A stretch of 64,000 nt of DNA from an uncultured Verrucomicrobiota bacterium (GCA_949283955.1 CASDUP010000008.1:1-64000), one strand, 5' to 3'. Positions 16,668-28,144 are shown, counted from the first letter of the stretch. The notes: generated by a model not told the origin, from the letters alone. Translations and numbers: made by a program.

Positions 16668-18311
16668 CTATTTTTCCTCGTCGGTTTTCTGGAGGCTTAG
16701 TAGCATGTCCTGGACCACCACCGCTCCGGATATTGCGGCAGTTTTCTCGCGGACGTTTTCCGCAAACTTTTTAAACTCTTCGGACTTCACGTCGAGCTTG
16801 GGTTCGGAATACTTCGACACCCACACCACAAATCCCTCGTTGCCCAGAACGAACATCTGGGAAACTTCGCCTTGTTTCATCGAGGGAAGTTTGGAATAGA
16901 GGAATCCCGCGGCCTGGCCTGCTTTTTCCATGTCCGGGCTGGGCTTTGTCAGGGAGACGTTCGTGAGTTTCTCCACCTTCGCGCCTCCCGATTCCATCAC
17001 TTCGGAGAAGCTCTTGTTTTCGGATATAGCCTTCTTTGCATTTTCCACCAGCTTCGCTCCGGCTTCCGTAAATGCCTTCATTTTTGCGTCGGACAGCCAA
17101 TCCTCTTCGACCTTTTTCTTGACGTCCGCAAACGGAGGTATAAACGACGCCTCTTTCTTTACGAAAAATACGAGCCATACTCCTCCGGGAGTTGCTATCG
17201 TGTCGGAGTAGAAATGGTCGTCGTCCAGTCTCACGGCCGCCTCAAGAGCCTTCATCGGAAGTTGGGAGAGCGTATCGCGCTTGTCGGCGCGTATGGGGTC
17301 GAGGCGGCGAAGAGAAATATTCGCTTCGGAAAGGATTTTCTTCACCTCTTCAGAATCCTTTTTCGCCTTGGAATCGAAAATCTTCATCACGGCGTCCTCG
17401 AGCTTGGCGACTGCCATCGAGGTTGCCATGGAGGATATGTAGTCGGCCTTAACCTTTTCCAGAACCTTTGAAAGGGGCGGCGTTTCAAATTTTCCGTTTT
17501 CCGACACCGAATAGTTGGAGGCGTTTGCGTTGTAGTAAGCCTTCAGGTCGTCCTCGGATGGGGCTGCGACTTTACCCTTGTAGGAGTCGGAGGGCTCGAA
17601 CGCTACGTCGAATACGAAGGCTTCGGGAATTCGATACGATTCGGAATTTGCCTTGTAGAATTTTTCGAGTTCGGATTCGTTCGGTTTTTTGTCGAACTTG
17701 AATTTATCAAGAGAAAGTTCTGCCAACGACAAATTCCATGTTCCATAAATGGAAGTGTAAAGTTTTTCGATTTCCTTTTCGGATATGAATCCGGGTCCTC
17801 CCACTAGCCTGGAAGCTTTTTCCACGAGGGCGTTGTTGGACAAAATGGAGTTTAGATTGTCTATTGAAAGTTGTTGGGTGTATTCGGAGAGAAATTTTTT
17901 CCAGAGTCCGTCGTCGAAACTTCCGGAGGCCGTCATGAATGCGGGGCGGCTTTTTATGTAGGAGTCGAGTTCCGCTTGGGAGACGCTCTCTATTCCGAGG
18001 GAGCGGGCTATGGAAAGCAGGCATGCCTGCCTCTTTATCATAATGTCGAATTGCTCGTCGGATTCGGCTCTCATTCCGTCCGTGAGCATTTCGAAATAGA
18101 CGCAAGTCTGGAAGCGCCGGGCGACGTCGGGATTGGAGAAGTCGTATCCAAAAATGCTTTTCTTTTCGGCGTCGTAATGGCCCGAATTTCGGTTTCCGAG
18201 GAAGGGAACGGAACCCACCGTGAATACGAAAGCTATGATTATGACAACCAGCAGCACGCTGAACACCGATTTGTGGTGTTTTTGAAGAACGGTTTGAATC
18301 CAAGTGATCAT
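16668..18311 (-). CDS. SurA-N/PpiD-like periplasmic folding factor
   Basis: A 547-aa protein with a short cytoplasmic start, one membrane helix (about 19-38) and a large periplasmic region. The N-terminal layout (ITWIQTVLQKHHKSVF, GYDFSNPDVARRFQ, then helices) matches SurA_N_3/PpiD-type chaperones of outer-membrane protein folding. The C-terminal part has the PpiD-like stretch PPFADVKKKVEEDWL, but I cannot find a convincing parvulin active site. Start ATG 18311; a frame to 18344 adds 11 residues of no family character. Confidence 0.75.
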   Translation of the reverse strand: MITWIQTVLQKHHKSVFSVLLVVIIIAFVFTVGSVPFLGNRNSGHYDAEKKSIFGYDFSNPDVARRFQTCVYFEMLTDGMRAESDEQFDIMIKRQACLLSIARSLGIESVSQAELDSYIKSRPAFMTASGSFDDGLWKKFLSEYTQQLSIDNLNSILSNNALVEKASRLVGGPGFISEKEIEKLYTSIYGTWNLSLAELSLDKFKFDKKPNESELEKFYKANSESYRIPEAFVFDVAFEPSDSYKGKVAAPSEDDLKAYYNANASNYSVSENGKFETPPLSKVLEKVKADYISSMATSMAVAKLEDAVMKIFDSKAKKDSEEVKKILSEANISLRRLDPIRADKRDTLSQLPMKALEAAVRLDDDHFYSDTIATPGGVWLVFFVKKEASFIPPFADVKKKVEEDWLSDAKMKAFTEAGAKLVENAKKAISENKSFSEVMESGGAKVEKLTNVSLTKPSPDMEKAGQAAGFLYSKLPSMKQGEVSQMFVLGNEGFVVWVSKYSEPKLDVKSEEFKKFAENVREKTAAISGAVVVQDMLLSLQKTDEEK

Positions 18312-18425
18312 ATTATATTCGAAAGTGAATTTTAAATGGAACACTCTAAGGGTACGGCGTTTAGTGTCAACATTCTAAACGTGTTCAGAGATGTCGTTTT
18401 TATATTTTTTTGTGAAACAAGAGGC

Positions 18426-18452
18426 TTGACTGGTTGTCCAAAAAAATAGAGT
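18426..18452 (+). promoter_or_regulatory. Candidate promoter for the TRL lipoprotein
   Basis: TTGACT at 18426-18431 and TAGAGT at 18447-18452 with a 15-base spacer. The match is weak. Confidence 0.35.
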
Positions 18453-18503
18453 TTTAAACCGGGCGAGGGGGAGTGCTCCCGCCGAAACAAAAAGGAAATG
18501 TAT

Positions 18504-18824
18504 ATGAAAAAAGTATTACCCTTAATTCTTGGTTTAGCCGCTGCGTCCGTATTCTCCGGATGCGCGTCGTCCATTCCGATGGGCGCGTTTTACACGGACG
18601 TTCAACTTCCGGTGGCGGCATCTGAAAGCAATCTCGATCTGTCGAAAATGAAGGTCGGAACTGCCACCTGCAAGAGCTACGTGGGGGTTGTTGCCATAGG
18701 CGATGCCACGGTTTCTACCGCCCAGAAAAATGGCGGAATCAAGAAGATTCACGCCGTGGATTGGAAGGCCAAGAGCATTCTTGGTTTGGTCGGGGAGTAC
18801 ACGACCATCGTTTACGGGGAATAA
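18504..18824 (+). CDS. TRL-family small lipoprotein
   Basis: A 106-aa lipoprotein with signal peptide and lipobox (SGC at about 18-20). The C-terminal part is diagnostic of the TRL family: VGVVAIGDATVSTAQKNGGI, KKIHAVDWK and EYTTIVYGE. The function of TRL proteins is not established; they are envelope lipoproteins, named for a gene next to a tRNA-Leu locus. It has the ribosome site AAAGGA, is monocistronic and has a strong terminator. Confidence 0.88.
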   Translation: MKKVLPLILGLAAASVFSGCASSIPMGAFYTDVQLPVAASESNLDLSKMKVGTATCKSYVGVVAIGDATVSTAQKNGGIKKIHAVDWKAKSILGLVGEYTTIVYGE

Positions 18825-18844
18825 CTGGGCTTGCTTAAAAACAA

Positions 18845-18878
18845 GCGACGCGGGTTCTTGTCCGCGTCGCTTTTTTTT
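18845..18878. terminator. Bidirectional terminator between convergent genes
   Basis: A nine-base stem GCGACGCGG / CCGCGTCGC with T-runs on both sides when read on either strand. Confidence 0.88.
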
Positions 18879-18887
18879 TAGTTTTTC

Positions 18888-19451
18888 CTATGCGAATTTT
18901 TCGAGCACGTCGACTCGAGCCGGAGGCAAGTTTCTAAAGACCTTTATTGTGTTAAGACTTTTCATGTGCTTAAAGCCTATCGCTTCGGGCTTTCTCATCA
19001 GGTTGTAGGTAAACTGAATGAATCGGGCTCCTTCCGGCATTGCGTTTTCCACCTCCGAAACTATTCGCTTGGACATGTCCGGAGGAAGGCTGAGAAAAGG
19101 CAGGCTCGACACTACCGCGACAAGCTTGGAAGCCCTGTCGCCGAGAATTTTCTTCACGTTTTCTGCGCTGTCGTTTACCACCTCCACTTCGGGATATTTT
19201 TTTGAAAGGTATTCAGCCAGCTTTGGGTCGTATTCCACGCTGATGAGGTTTTTCGAGTATCCCCTCTCCACGAGGGCGTTCGTTACGGCTCCGCTTCCCG
19301 CTCCAAGTTCGAGAATTATTCCTTCTTTGCCGTTCGGAATTCCGGAAATCATGGCTCTTGCCAGATACTTGGAGGAGGGGCAAACCGCTCCTTTTATCTT
19401 CGGGTTTCTCGCGCAACCGGCAATAAATACAAAGGTGTCCTTGAACTTCAT
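18888..19451 (-). CDS. PmtA-like phospholipid/SAM-dependent methyltransferase
   Basis: A 187-aa class I methyltransferase. The SAM-binding motif LELGAGSGAVTNALVERG (about 48-65) and acidic VEYDPKLAEYL follow, then VVSSLPFLSLP in the position of the catalytic motif IV, and FIQFTYNLMRKP near the end. This pattern is that of PmtA-type phosphatidylethanolamine N-methyltransferases and their relatives related to the rRNA dimethylase fold. Substrate not proven. It follows kdsD by one base, so it belongs to the Kdo operon. Confidence 0.78.
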   Translation of the reverse strand: MKFKDTFVFIAGCARNPKIKGAVCPSSKYLARAMISGIPNGKEGIILELGAGSGAVTNALVERGYSKNLISVEYDPKLAEYLSKKYPEVEVVNDSAENVKKILGDRASKLVAVVSSLPFLSLPPDMSKRIVSEVENAMPEGARFIQFTYNLMRKPEAIGFKHMKSLNTIKVFRNLPPARVDVLEKFA

Positions 19452-19452
19452 A

Positions 19453-20421
19453 TTACTGCGATTGGTATATGTCGTGCAGCCCTATAAGGCCGAGGAACAT
19501 TCCCTCGCCGTCCACCACCGGGAGAACGGAAATTTTGGAAGGGCGATTTTCCATCAAATTTATCGCCTCCACCAGATGGGCTTCCGGTTTTACGCAAACA
19601 GGATTTTTTGTCATTATGTCGGCGCATTTGAGTTCGTCGAGATTGACGACCTTTTGGAGCATTCTGCGCAGATCTCCCTCAGTTATTATTCCGGAAAGTT
19701 TTCCGCTTTCGTCCACCACGCAGGCGGCTCCGAGCGGCTTGCTTGTCATCTCTATCACTACTTTCCTTATGGGAGTTTCGGCAAGCACCACGGGGCATAC
19801 GTCCGCGCGGTGCATTACTTCGTCCACGCTCAAAGTGATGCTTCTGCCAAGTTGTCCTGCCGGATGGGATCTCGCGTAGTCGGTGAGGGTGTAGTTTCTT
19901 GCCTTCATCAAGGCGCAAACGAGCGCGTCTCCGTATGCCATGGCGCACACCGCCGAGTTTGTCGGAACTATCTTTAACGGATCCGCCTCGCCGCCGTCGG
20001 CAGTGGCGTCCAAAACGATGTCGGCGTCGCGACCCATGGGAGAGTTCAAATTTCCTATCAGGGCTATTATAGTGGCCCCGAACTTCCTAAAGATGGGGAA
20101 GAGGCGCAGGCATTCCGACGTCGACCCGCTGTTGGAGACGACTATTACCACGTTTCCCTTTTCATACACGCCCAAATCGCCGTGTACGGCTTCGCAGGCG
20201 TGCATGAACATTGCGGGGGTGCCTGTGCTAGAAAGCGTGACGGCTATCTTTTTCCCGACTATTCCCGACTTTCCGACCCCGGTGACGATTACCTTTCCGG
20301 AACTTTTTAATATGGCTTCGACTGCTTTGTTAAAGTTGTCGTCCAATCTGGAGGCCATTTTGGAAATGGAGGAGGACTCCTTTTCCAGCGCTTCGACGGC
20401 GATATTCCTCATATCTTTCAT
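19453..20421 (-). CDS. kdsD: Arabinose-5-phosphate isomerase
   Basis: KpsF/GutQ-family enzyme that turns ribulose 5-phosphate into arabinose 5-phosphate, the first step to Kdo. The 322-aa product has a SIS domain (TGVGKSGIVGKKIAVTLSSTGTPA, then SNSGSTSE) and two C-terminal CBS domains (about 205-322), the standard length and order. Its start overlaps the end of kdsB by 4 bases. Confidence 0.93.
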   Translation of the reverse strand: MKDMRNIAVEALEKESSSISKMASRLDDNFNKAVEAILKSSGKVIVTGVGKSGIVGKKIAVTLSSTGTPAMFMHACEAVHGDLGVYEKGNVVIVVSNSGSTSECLRLFPIFRKFGATIIALIGNLNSPMGRDADIVLDATADGGEADPLKIVPTNSAVCAMAYGDALVCALMKARNYTLTDYARSHPAGQLGRSITLSVDEVMHRADVCPVVLAETPIRKVVIEMTSKPLGAACVVDESGKLSGIITEGDLRRMLQKVVNLDELKCADIMTKNPVCVKPEAHLVEAINLMENRPSKISVLPVVDGEGMFLGLIGLHDIYQSQ

Positions 20422-21497
20422 ATTTGTCCTTCAAGGGTTCTAAGAAATTCTTCCGCTTTTTTCAAGTCGTCCTCGGTGTCTATCCCTATCGACGAGTGCG
20501 AGGTTTCTACTACGTCGAATTTTTTTCCTGCCGCAACAAATCTCAACTGTTCGAGCATTTCGCATTTTTCCATTTCCGGAACGGGAAGTTCCGAGTAGAG
20601 GGCTATGGATTTTGCGGAGTATCCATATATTCCAATATGCCTCCAATACGATGTTCTTTTGAGCCATTCCGAAAGGTCTTCCGTTCCCCGGACAAAGGGA
20701 AGCGGTGAGCGGCTGAAATATATCGCATCGCCTGACCCGTCTCTCAGAACTTTAACCACGTTGGGATTTTTCAAAAGTTCGGGATCCTCTATTTTCGAAA
20801 CGGCGGTGACGAGTTCGGAATTTGCGTCTTTTCTGCGCGATATTATGCAGTCTATCAAATCGGGAGATACGAAAGGTTCGTCTCCCTGCACGTTGACGAC
20901 GAAATCTGCACCCAATTCCCCTATTGCTTCCACTATTCTTTCGGTTCCCGAGGAGCAATTTGGGGAGGTCATGGAACAGTCGGCCCCTATCGATTTTGCA
21001 AAGTCGGATATCTCGGAGCTGTCGGTAAGAATCACGACCTTGTCGGCTAGTTTGCTCTTCTTGCAAGACTCCCAAACGCGCTCTATGACTCTTTTCCCGC
21101 CGAGTTTTGCGAGCGGTTTGCCGGGAAATCTCGTCGAGCCCATTCTTGCTGGAATGGCGATTGCGGCCAACAGGGAAAACGACATGCTAAATAGCTTGTC
21201 CAATTTTTCGTCTTTTTTGTTTATTTCCTCTAAAAATTCCCTGCTTTCCGCGTTTTCCGGATCTGGTTCGGCGATGTAGAATCTCCAAAACAGGAAACAG
21301 GCAAGCACGAAGAAAAACACTCCCACGAGCCTGAAAGTGAGTTTGTATTTGCCGTACTTTATTCCGAGAAATTTGAATTTGGACGAGGCGTACTTGTCTT
21401 TGTACTTCTCCTCCGATCTGAAGAGGTACAAAAACGAGACGAACAGCGGTATGCATATACAGGCAACCTCGAGTATTGTGAAAACAACTTTTCTCAT
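20418..21497 (-). CDS. kdsB: CMP-Kdo synthetase with N-terminal membrane domain
   Basis: KdsB activates Kdo with CTP. Residues about 105-359 are a full KdsB (IPARMGSTRFPGKPLAKLGGKRVIERV, VNVQGDEPF, SRSPLPF, HIGIYGY, GIDTEDDL). Residues 1-104, in one open frame, hold two hydrophobic helices (about 4-26 and 55-73) joined by a basic loop, then a charged linker. Bacterial KdsB is normally about 250 aa and soluble, so this is a fusion to a membrane anchor, unless translation starts at the internal ATG 21185 with a poorly spaced GGA site. Overlaps kdsD. Confidence 0.85.
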   Translation of the reverse strand: MRKVVFTILEVACICIPLFVSFLYLFRSEEKYKDKYASSKFKFLGIKYGKYKLTFRLVGVFFFVLACFLFWRFYIAEPDPENAESREFLEEINKKDEKLDKLFSMSFSLLAAIAIPARMGSTRFPGKPLAKLGGKRVIERVWESCKKSKLADKVVILTDSSEISDFAKSIGADCSMTSPNCSSGTERIVEAIGELGADFVVNVQGDEPFVSPDLIDCIISRRKDANSELVTAVSKIEDPELLKNPNVVKVLRDGSGDAIYFSRSPLPFVRGTEDLSEWLKRTSYWRHIGIYGYSAKSIALYSELPVPEMEKCEMLEQLRFVAAGKKFDVVETSHSSIGIDTEDDLKKAEEFLRTLEGQI

Positions 21498-21553
21498 GGG
21501 CGTCTTGTTTCTATCGCGGGTTATTGGTGTCCGTCAAACGTTTTTAGGAGTAG

Positions 21554-22684
21554 TCACTTTCGGGCGACTGCCTCCTTCAGGGCTTTTGCCACCGCTTCGA
21601 GGCGTTCTTGTCCGAGTTCGGGATAGATGGGAAGCGCGAGGCTGTGAGCTGCCGCGTACTCTGAATTGGGCATGTCTCCCTTCTTGTATCCGAGGGGTGC
21701 GAAGCATTCCTGCATGTGTAGCGCCAAGGGGTAATATATTTCGCAGCCTATCCCCGCAGCTTTAAGCTTTTCCATGCATTCGTCCCTGTTTGGAACGCAT
21801 ACGACGTATTGGTTGTATATCGAATAGTTTTCCGGAAGTATTTTTGGAGTTTTTATTTCCGGAACTTCCGAGAAGGCGAGGTCGTAGAATGCCGCGTTTT
21901 GCCGGCGCATTCTTCCCCAGTCGTCCAAGTGGGGCAACTTGACTAGAAGGGCGGCCGCTTGGATTGCGTCCAAGCGGAAGTTTCCGCCAACATGCTTGTG
22001 GAAGTATTTCGGCTCCATTCCGTGGTTTCGAATTTCGCGCACTTTCTTCAAAAGCGCTTCGTCGTTGGATATGACCATTCCGCCGTCGCCTATTCCGCCG
22101 AGATTTTTGGTCGGGAAGAAGCTGAGGGCTGCGCAGTCTCCAAAGTTTCCAACTTTCAATCCGTTCCTGACCGCGCCTATCGCTTGCGCGCCGTCTTCGA
22201 CTATTTTCAGTCCATGGGAGTCGGCAATTCTCTTGATTTCCTCCATGCGGGCAACCTGCCCGAACAGATGGACGGGTATTATGGCTTTAGTCTTGGGTGT
22301 GATTTTAGATTCCAGCTGGTCGGGATCCAAATTGAAGGTGTCCGGGTCTATGTCGCAAAACACCGGTTTTGCTCCCACTCTCCAGACGCATCCGGCTGTG
22401 GCAAAGAAGGTGTAAGCCGGAATTATCACTTCGTCGGGTTCATCTCGATCCAGCGGAGAGCGAAATATTCCGAGCCCCATCAGGGAGGCTATGAGGGCGT
22501 CCGTTCCGCTAGAAACCCCGACTGCTCCCTTTACTTCGGAGTATTCGGCAACCCGCCTTTCTATCTCTTCTACCTTGGGCCCGCCTATGAAATATTGGCT
22601 GTCCAAAATTTCGTCCAAAGCGTTTCTCGTTTCCTCCCTTATGGAGGAGTATTGCGCTTTCAAATCTAAAAGAGGGACTTTCAT
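21554..22684 (-). CDS. DegT/DnrJ/EryC1-family sugar aminotransferase
   Basis: A 376-aa PLP enzyme of the nucleotide-sugar/keto-sugar aminotransferase family: PLLDLKAQYSSI start, GVSSGTDAL for phosphate binding, PAYTFFATAG, EDGAQAIGA with the aspartate, and the lysine in SFFPTKNLGGIGDGG. It transfers an amino group from glutamate to a keto-sugar. The ribosome site AAAGGA precedes the ATG. It lies directly upstream of kdsB and 13 bases downstream of valS, all on one strand. Confidence 0.88.
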   Translation of the reverse strand: MKVPLLDLKAQYSSIREETRNALDEILDSQYFIGGPKVEEIERRVAEYSEVKGAVGVSSGTDALIASLMGLGIFRSPLDRDEPDEVIIPAYTFFATAGCVWRVGAKPVFCDIDPDTFNLDPDQLESKITPKTKAIIPVHLFGQVARMEEIKRIADSHGLKIVEDGAQAIGAVRNGLKVGNFGDCAALSFFPTKNLGGIGDGGMVISNDEALLKKVREIRNHGMEPKYFHKHVGGNFRLDAIQAAALLVKLPHLDDWGRMRRQNAAFYDLAFSEVPEIKTPKILPENYSIYNQYVVCVPNRDECMEKLKAAGIGCEIYYPLALHMQECFAPLGYKKGDMPNSEYAAAHSLALPIYPELGQERLEAVAKALKEAVARK

Positions 22685-22697
22685 TCGATTCCTTTCT

Positions 22698-25394
22698 TTA
22701 GGCTCCGAATGCCTTTAGCAGCCTGTCGAGTTCGGCAAGGCGGGCCTCGCAGTCGGAGAGTTGTTTTTTGGCTCCTTCTATGACTTTAGCCGGGGCCTTT
22801 GAGACGAACGCCTCGTTCGACAATCTGGATTTTGCCGAATTTATGGCGGACAAAACTTTCACCTTTTCCTTTTGCAGTTTTTCTACTTCCGCCTTCGAAT
22901 CGACCAATCCTGAAACGTAGATGGTTCCCAAAGCGGATATTACCGCCGGGGAATTGTCGGCCCAGTCGGGCTTTCCTTCGATTATTTCTCCGGCTCCGAC
23001 AAGCTTCAAAAGCTTGGCGGAATTTTCCGATAGAAGCCTTTTCGAGCATGCGTCCGTAGTTTCGAGGGCGAACTTTGCGTTCTTGCTTGAGGATAGTCCG
23101 TATTGCGCTTTCAAGGCGCGGGCCTTCGAGGCAAAATCCTTCAATTTCGATATTCTTTCCGCGGCATTTTCGTCGACGGAGATTCCGAGAGACTCCAACT
23201 TGTCCGAGAAATCGGGCGATTCGTTTTGGATAAACTCCCCTTCCTTTCCGAATCCCATAGAGTGCCACAGCTCTTCGGTGATAAAGGGTGCGAAGGGATG
23301 GAGAAGAAGAAGGGTCTGCCTTAGGCAGAGATCTTGAATCGCGAGGGCGGTATGCTTGGAGCCGCTCGAGCGGGCCTTTGCCGTTTCGAGATACCAGTCG
23401 CAAAAGTCGGTCCAGAAGAAGGAGTAGAGCCTTTGCGTGATCGAATTGAACTGGTATTCGGAGTAGTCCTCGGCTATCCCTTCCGAACAGCGTATCAACG
23501 ACGACAAAATTGCGTGGTCGTCGTCGTCTAGCTTATTGACGTCTATTCTTGCTGCTATCTTTTCAAGAGAGGAGTTGTCGAAGGTCTCCCCGGACATCTG
23601 CCTAAATCTGCAGGCGTTCCAAAGCTTGTTGCAGAAATTCCTTCCGAGCTCAACTCTCTCCGTGCTGAAGAGTATATCCTGCCCTTGTGGGGCGCAGCTC
23701 ATGATGCCGAAACGGAGTCCGTCCGCGCCGAATTCGGATATTATTTCGAGCGGATCGGGGGAGTTTCCGAGGCTTTTGGACATCTTCCTTCCTTGCATGT
23801 CCCTTATTATCCCAGTGAAATAGACGTTCTTGAACGGTATGCGCGAACTCATGGTTCCGGGCAGGAATTCGAGACCGGCCATTATCATGCGGGCAACCCA
23901 GAAGAATATGATGTCCGGGCCCGTCACCAAGTCCGAAGTGGGGTAGAAAAAGTCGAATCCCCTCTCCTTCATTTTTTCCTTGTCTGGCCAACCGAGAGTT
24001 GCAAACGGCCACAACCACGAACTTGCCCAAGTGTCGAGTGAGTCCTCGTCCTGAATCCAATTTTCCGAATCGGGCGGCGGGGTAAGCCCGACGTACACTT
24101 CGTTCGGATTATCTGAATTCGGATTTTTCACTCCCTTGCGATACCACACGGGAATCCTATGTCCCCACCAAATTTGCCGGCTTATGCACCAGTCTCTGAT
24201 GTTGTCCAGCCAGTTTTTGTAGGTTTTTTCCCATCTTTGGGGCCAGAATTTTATTGCGCCGGATTCCACGGCGGCCTTTGCCTCCTCTATTTTGGGATAC
24301 TTCAAAAACCATTGATCGGAAAGCCTGGGCTCTATAGGAACCCCCCCGCGCTCGGAAAACCCTACGTTGTTCTCGTAGTCTTCCACCGAAACCAAGAGCC
24401 CCATCTCGTCCAATTTCTTGACCGCAAGCTCCCTAGCTTTGAATCTGTCTATGCCTTCGAAATCTTTTCCTGCCAGGGAATTCATGGTCCCGTCGGGATT
24501 CATAACGTCTATGACTTCCAGATTGTGCCGCTTGCCCAGTTCAAAGTCGGCGGGATCGTGCGCGGGGGTCACTTTGAGAACCCCGGTTCCGAATGATTTG
24601 TCGACGTATTCGTCTCCTATTATCGGAATTCTTGCTTCGGGGAAGGGCCTGAGGGCGAACTTGCCCACTAAGTGGGAGTAGCGCTCGTCTGTCGGATTGA
24701 CGGCTACTGCCGTGTCTCCCATTATAGTTTCGGGTCGGGTTGTGCAAATTTCCAAATACTTTCCGCGCTCGTCGGCAAGCTCGTAGCGCATTTTGTAGAG
24801 CTTGCTCTTTTGCGGCTTCATTATCACTTCTTCGTCGGAAAGCGCGGTTTTGTTGACGGGGCACCAGTTCACCATTCTCTTGCCGCGGTATATTCTCCCT
24901 TCTTTAAACAGCTTTACGAACGCCGTAAGAACCGCCTTGGAATAATCCTCGTCGAGCGTGTGAACCAGCCTGTCCCAATCGCACGAGGCTCCGAGCTTTT
25001 TCAGCTGCTCTATTATGATGCCTCCGTGTTCGTCTCTCCAAGCCTTCGCCGCCTCGAGGAATTTTTCGCGGCCCATTTTTCGGGGATCCTTACCCTCTTT
25101 TCGGAGGGCCGATTCCACTTTCGTTTGGGTGGCTACACCCGCGTGGTCCGTTCCGGGAATCCACACTACCGACTTCCCTTTCTGCCTGGCTCGCCGCACG
25201 AGTATGTCCTGTATGGTGTTATTCAGGACGTGTCCCATCGTTAGAATTCCGGTGACGTTCGGAGGGGGTATTACTATGGAAAAAGCCTCCTTCGATTTGT
25301 CCGGTTTTCCCTTGAAGCAGCCCGCCTTAATCCATTCTGCGTACCACTTGTCCTCCACTTCGGAAGGATTGTATGCTTTTGAGATATCGCCCAT
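22698..25394 (-). CDS. valS: Valyl-tRNA synthetase
   Basis: An 898-aa class I synthetase. The HIGH-equivalent is MGHVLNN (about 53-59) after PPPNVTGIL. The editing domain carries CTTRPETIMGDTAVAV and GTGVLKVTPAHD, and KMSKSLGNSPDP follows. The C-terminal coiled coil (VEKLQKEKVKVLSAINSAKSRL) is the usual ValS tRNA-binding arm. All parts are complete. Confidence 0.97.
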   Translation of the reverse strand: MGDISKAYNPSEVEDKWYAEWIKAGCFKGKPDKSKEAFSIVIPPPNVTGILTMGHVLNNTIQDILVRRARQKGKSVVWIPGTDHAGVATQTKVESALRKEGKDPRKMGREKFLEAAKAWRDEHGGIIIEQLKKLGASCDWDRLVHTLDEDYSKAVLTAFVKLFKEGRIYRGKRMVNWCPVNKTALSDEEVIMKPQKSKLYKMRYELADERGKYLEICTTRPETIMGDTAVAVNPTDERYSHLVGKFALRPFPEARIPIIGDEYVDKSFGTGVLKVTPAHDPADFELGKRHNLEVIDVMNPDGTMNSLAGKDFEGIDRFKARELAVKKLDEMGLLVSVEDYENNVGFSERGGVPIEPRLSDQWFLKYPKIEEAKAAVESGAIKFWPQRWEKTYKNWLDNIRDWCISRQIWWGHRIPVWYRKGVKNPNSDNPNEVYVGLTPPPDSENWIQDEDSLDTWASSWLWPFATLGWPDKEKMKERGFDFFYPTSDLVTGPDIIFFWVARMIMAGLEFLPGTMSSRIPFKNVYFTGIIRDMQGRKMSKSLGNSPDPLEIISEFGADGLRFGIMSCAPQGQDILFSTERVELGRNFCNKLWNACRFRQMSGETFDNSSLEKIAARIDVNKLDDDDHAILSSLIRCSEGIAEDYSEYQFNSITQRLYSFFWTDFCDWYLETAKARSSGSKHTALAIQDLCLRQTLLLLHPFAPFITEELWHSMGFGKEGEFIQNESPDFSDKLESLGISVDENAAERISKLKDFASKARALKAQYGLSSSKNAKFALETTDACSKRLLSENSAKLLKLVGAGEIIEGKPDWADNSPAVISALGTIYVSGLVDSKAEVEKLQKEKVKVLSAINSAKSRLSNEAFVSKAPAKVIEGAKKQLSDCEARLAELDRLLKAFGA

Positions 25395-25550
25395 TTTATG
25401 TTTTTCTCCAGCAGTATATAAAAGGTGGAAACGACGAGAATCTCAAACCGGCAAAAAGAGTCAATGAAAAACTCGGGCTCTATTCCCGGCGGTTTTTGTC
25501 CGGAATTTTTTCTTTTAAAACCGGCGAGAATTTGCGTTAACTTTTCGTCC

Positions 25551-26153
25551 ATGGAAGTGCTTGCCTATTCGAACGGAAAAGAAGCCGAGAAATTGTCTAA
25601 AATCAGCCCTAATTTCGCCCGCGCGATTAAAAAATACGGAACGGTTAGAAAAAAACTCAGCGGCAGCAGATTTGAAATTTTTTGTCAAATTGTTGTCCAA
25701 CAGCAAATTTCCGGAAGAGCCGCAGAGAGTATATGGGGGAAATTGAAGGGGAAATTCGGAAGAATCACTCCGGAAATAGTTTTGAAGGCGGAGTCGCTCG
25801 AGGGATTGTCGTTTGGGAAAGCTTCGTGCCTGCGGGGGGCGGCGGAGGCGGTTTTAACGGGAAAATTGAATTTCTCAAAACTTGCCAAACTTTCGGATTC
25901 GGAGATTTCAGATTTTTTAATCGGATTGGGAGGAGTGGGGAAATGGACTGCGGAAATGGCGCTCATATTCGCATTTCAACGCCCGGATGTTTTGAGCTTT
26001 TCGGATTTTGGAATAAGGGTTGGTGCGGCTAAAATTCTCGGCGTGGAAAAACTGGAGAAGGCTGAGTTTGAAATGTTGAGGAAAAAGTGCTCCCCATTCG
26101 GAACGGCGGCGTCTCTTTGGATATGGGAGGCGGCTGGCGATTCGGATTTTTAA
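25551..26153 (+). CDS. AlkA-like 3-methyladenine DNA glycosylase
   Basis: A 200-aa helix-hairpin-helix glycosylase. FEIFCQIVVQQQIS opens the fold, GLGGVGKWTAEMALIFAF is the hairpin motif, and the catalytic aspartate is in LSFSDFGIRVG. It lacks the N-terminal domain of E. coli AlkA, so it is of the compact MAG/AlkA type that removes alkylated purines. The start at ATG 25551 is chosen because the longer frame (25425) adds a peptide that does not fit the family. Divergent from valS. Confidence 0.88.
   Translation: MEVLAYSNGKEAEKLSKISPNFARAIKKYGTVRKKLSGSRFEIFCQIVVQQQISGRAAESIWGKLKGKFGRITPEIVLKAESLEGLSFGKASCLRGAAEAVLTGKLNFSKLAKLSDSEISDFLIGLGGVGKWTAEMALIFAFQRPDVLSFSDFGIRVGAAKILGVEKLEKAEFEMLRKKCSPFGTAASLWIWEAAGDSDF

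Positions 26154-28144
<1,991 letters not shown>

Noticed and set aside
20418-21497. KdsB N-terminal part as a separate gene lost by a missing stop
   Set aside because: One uninterrupted frame with no frameshift sign, so a fusion is the simplest reading; the internal start is kept only as an alternative.
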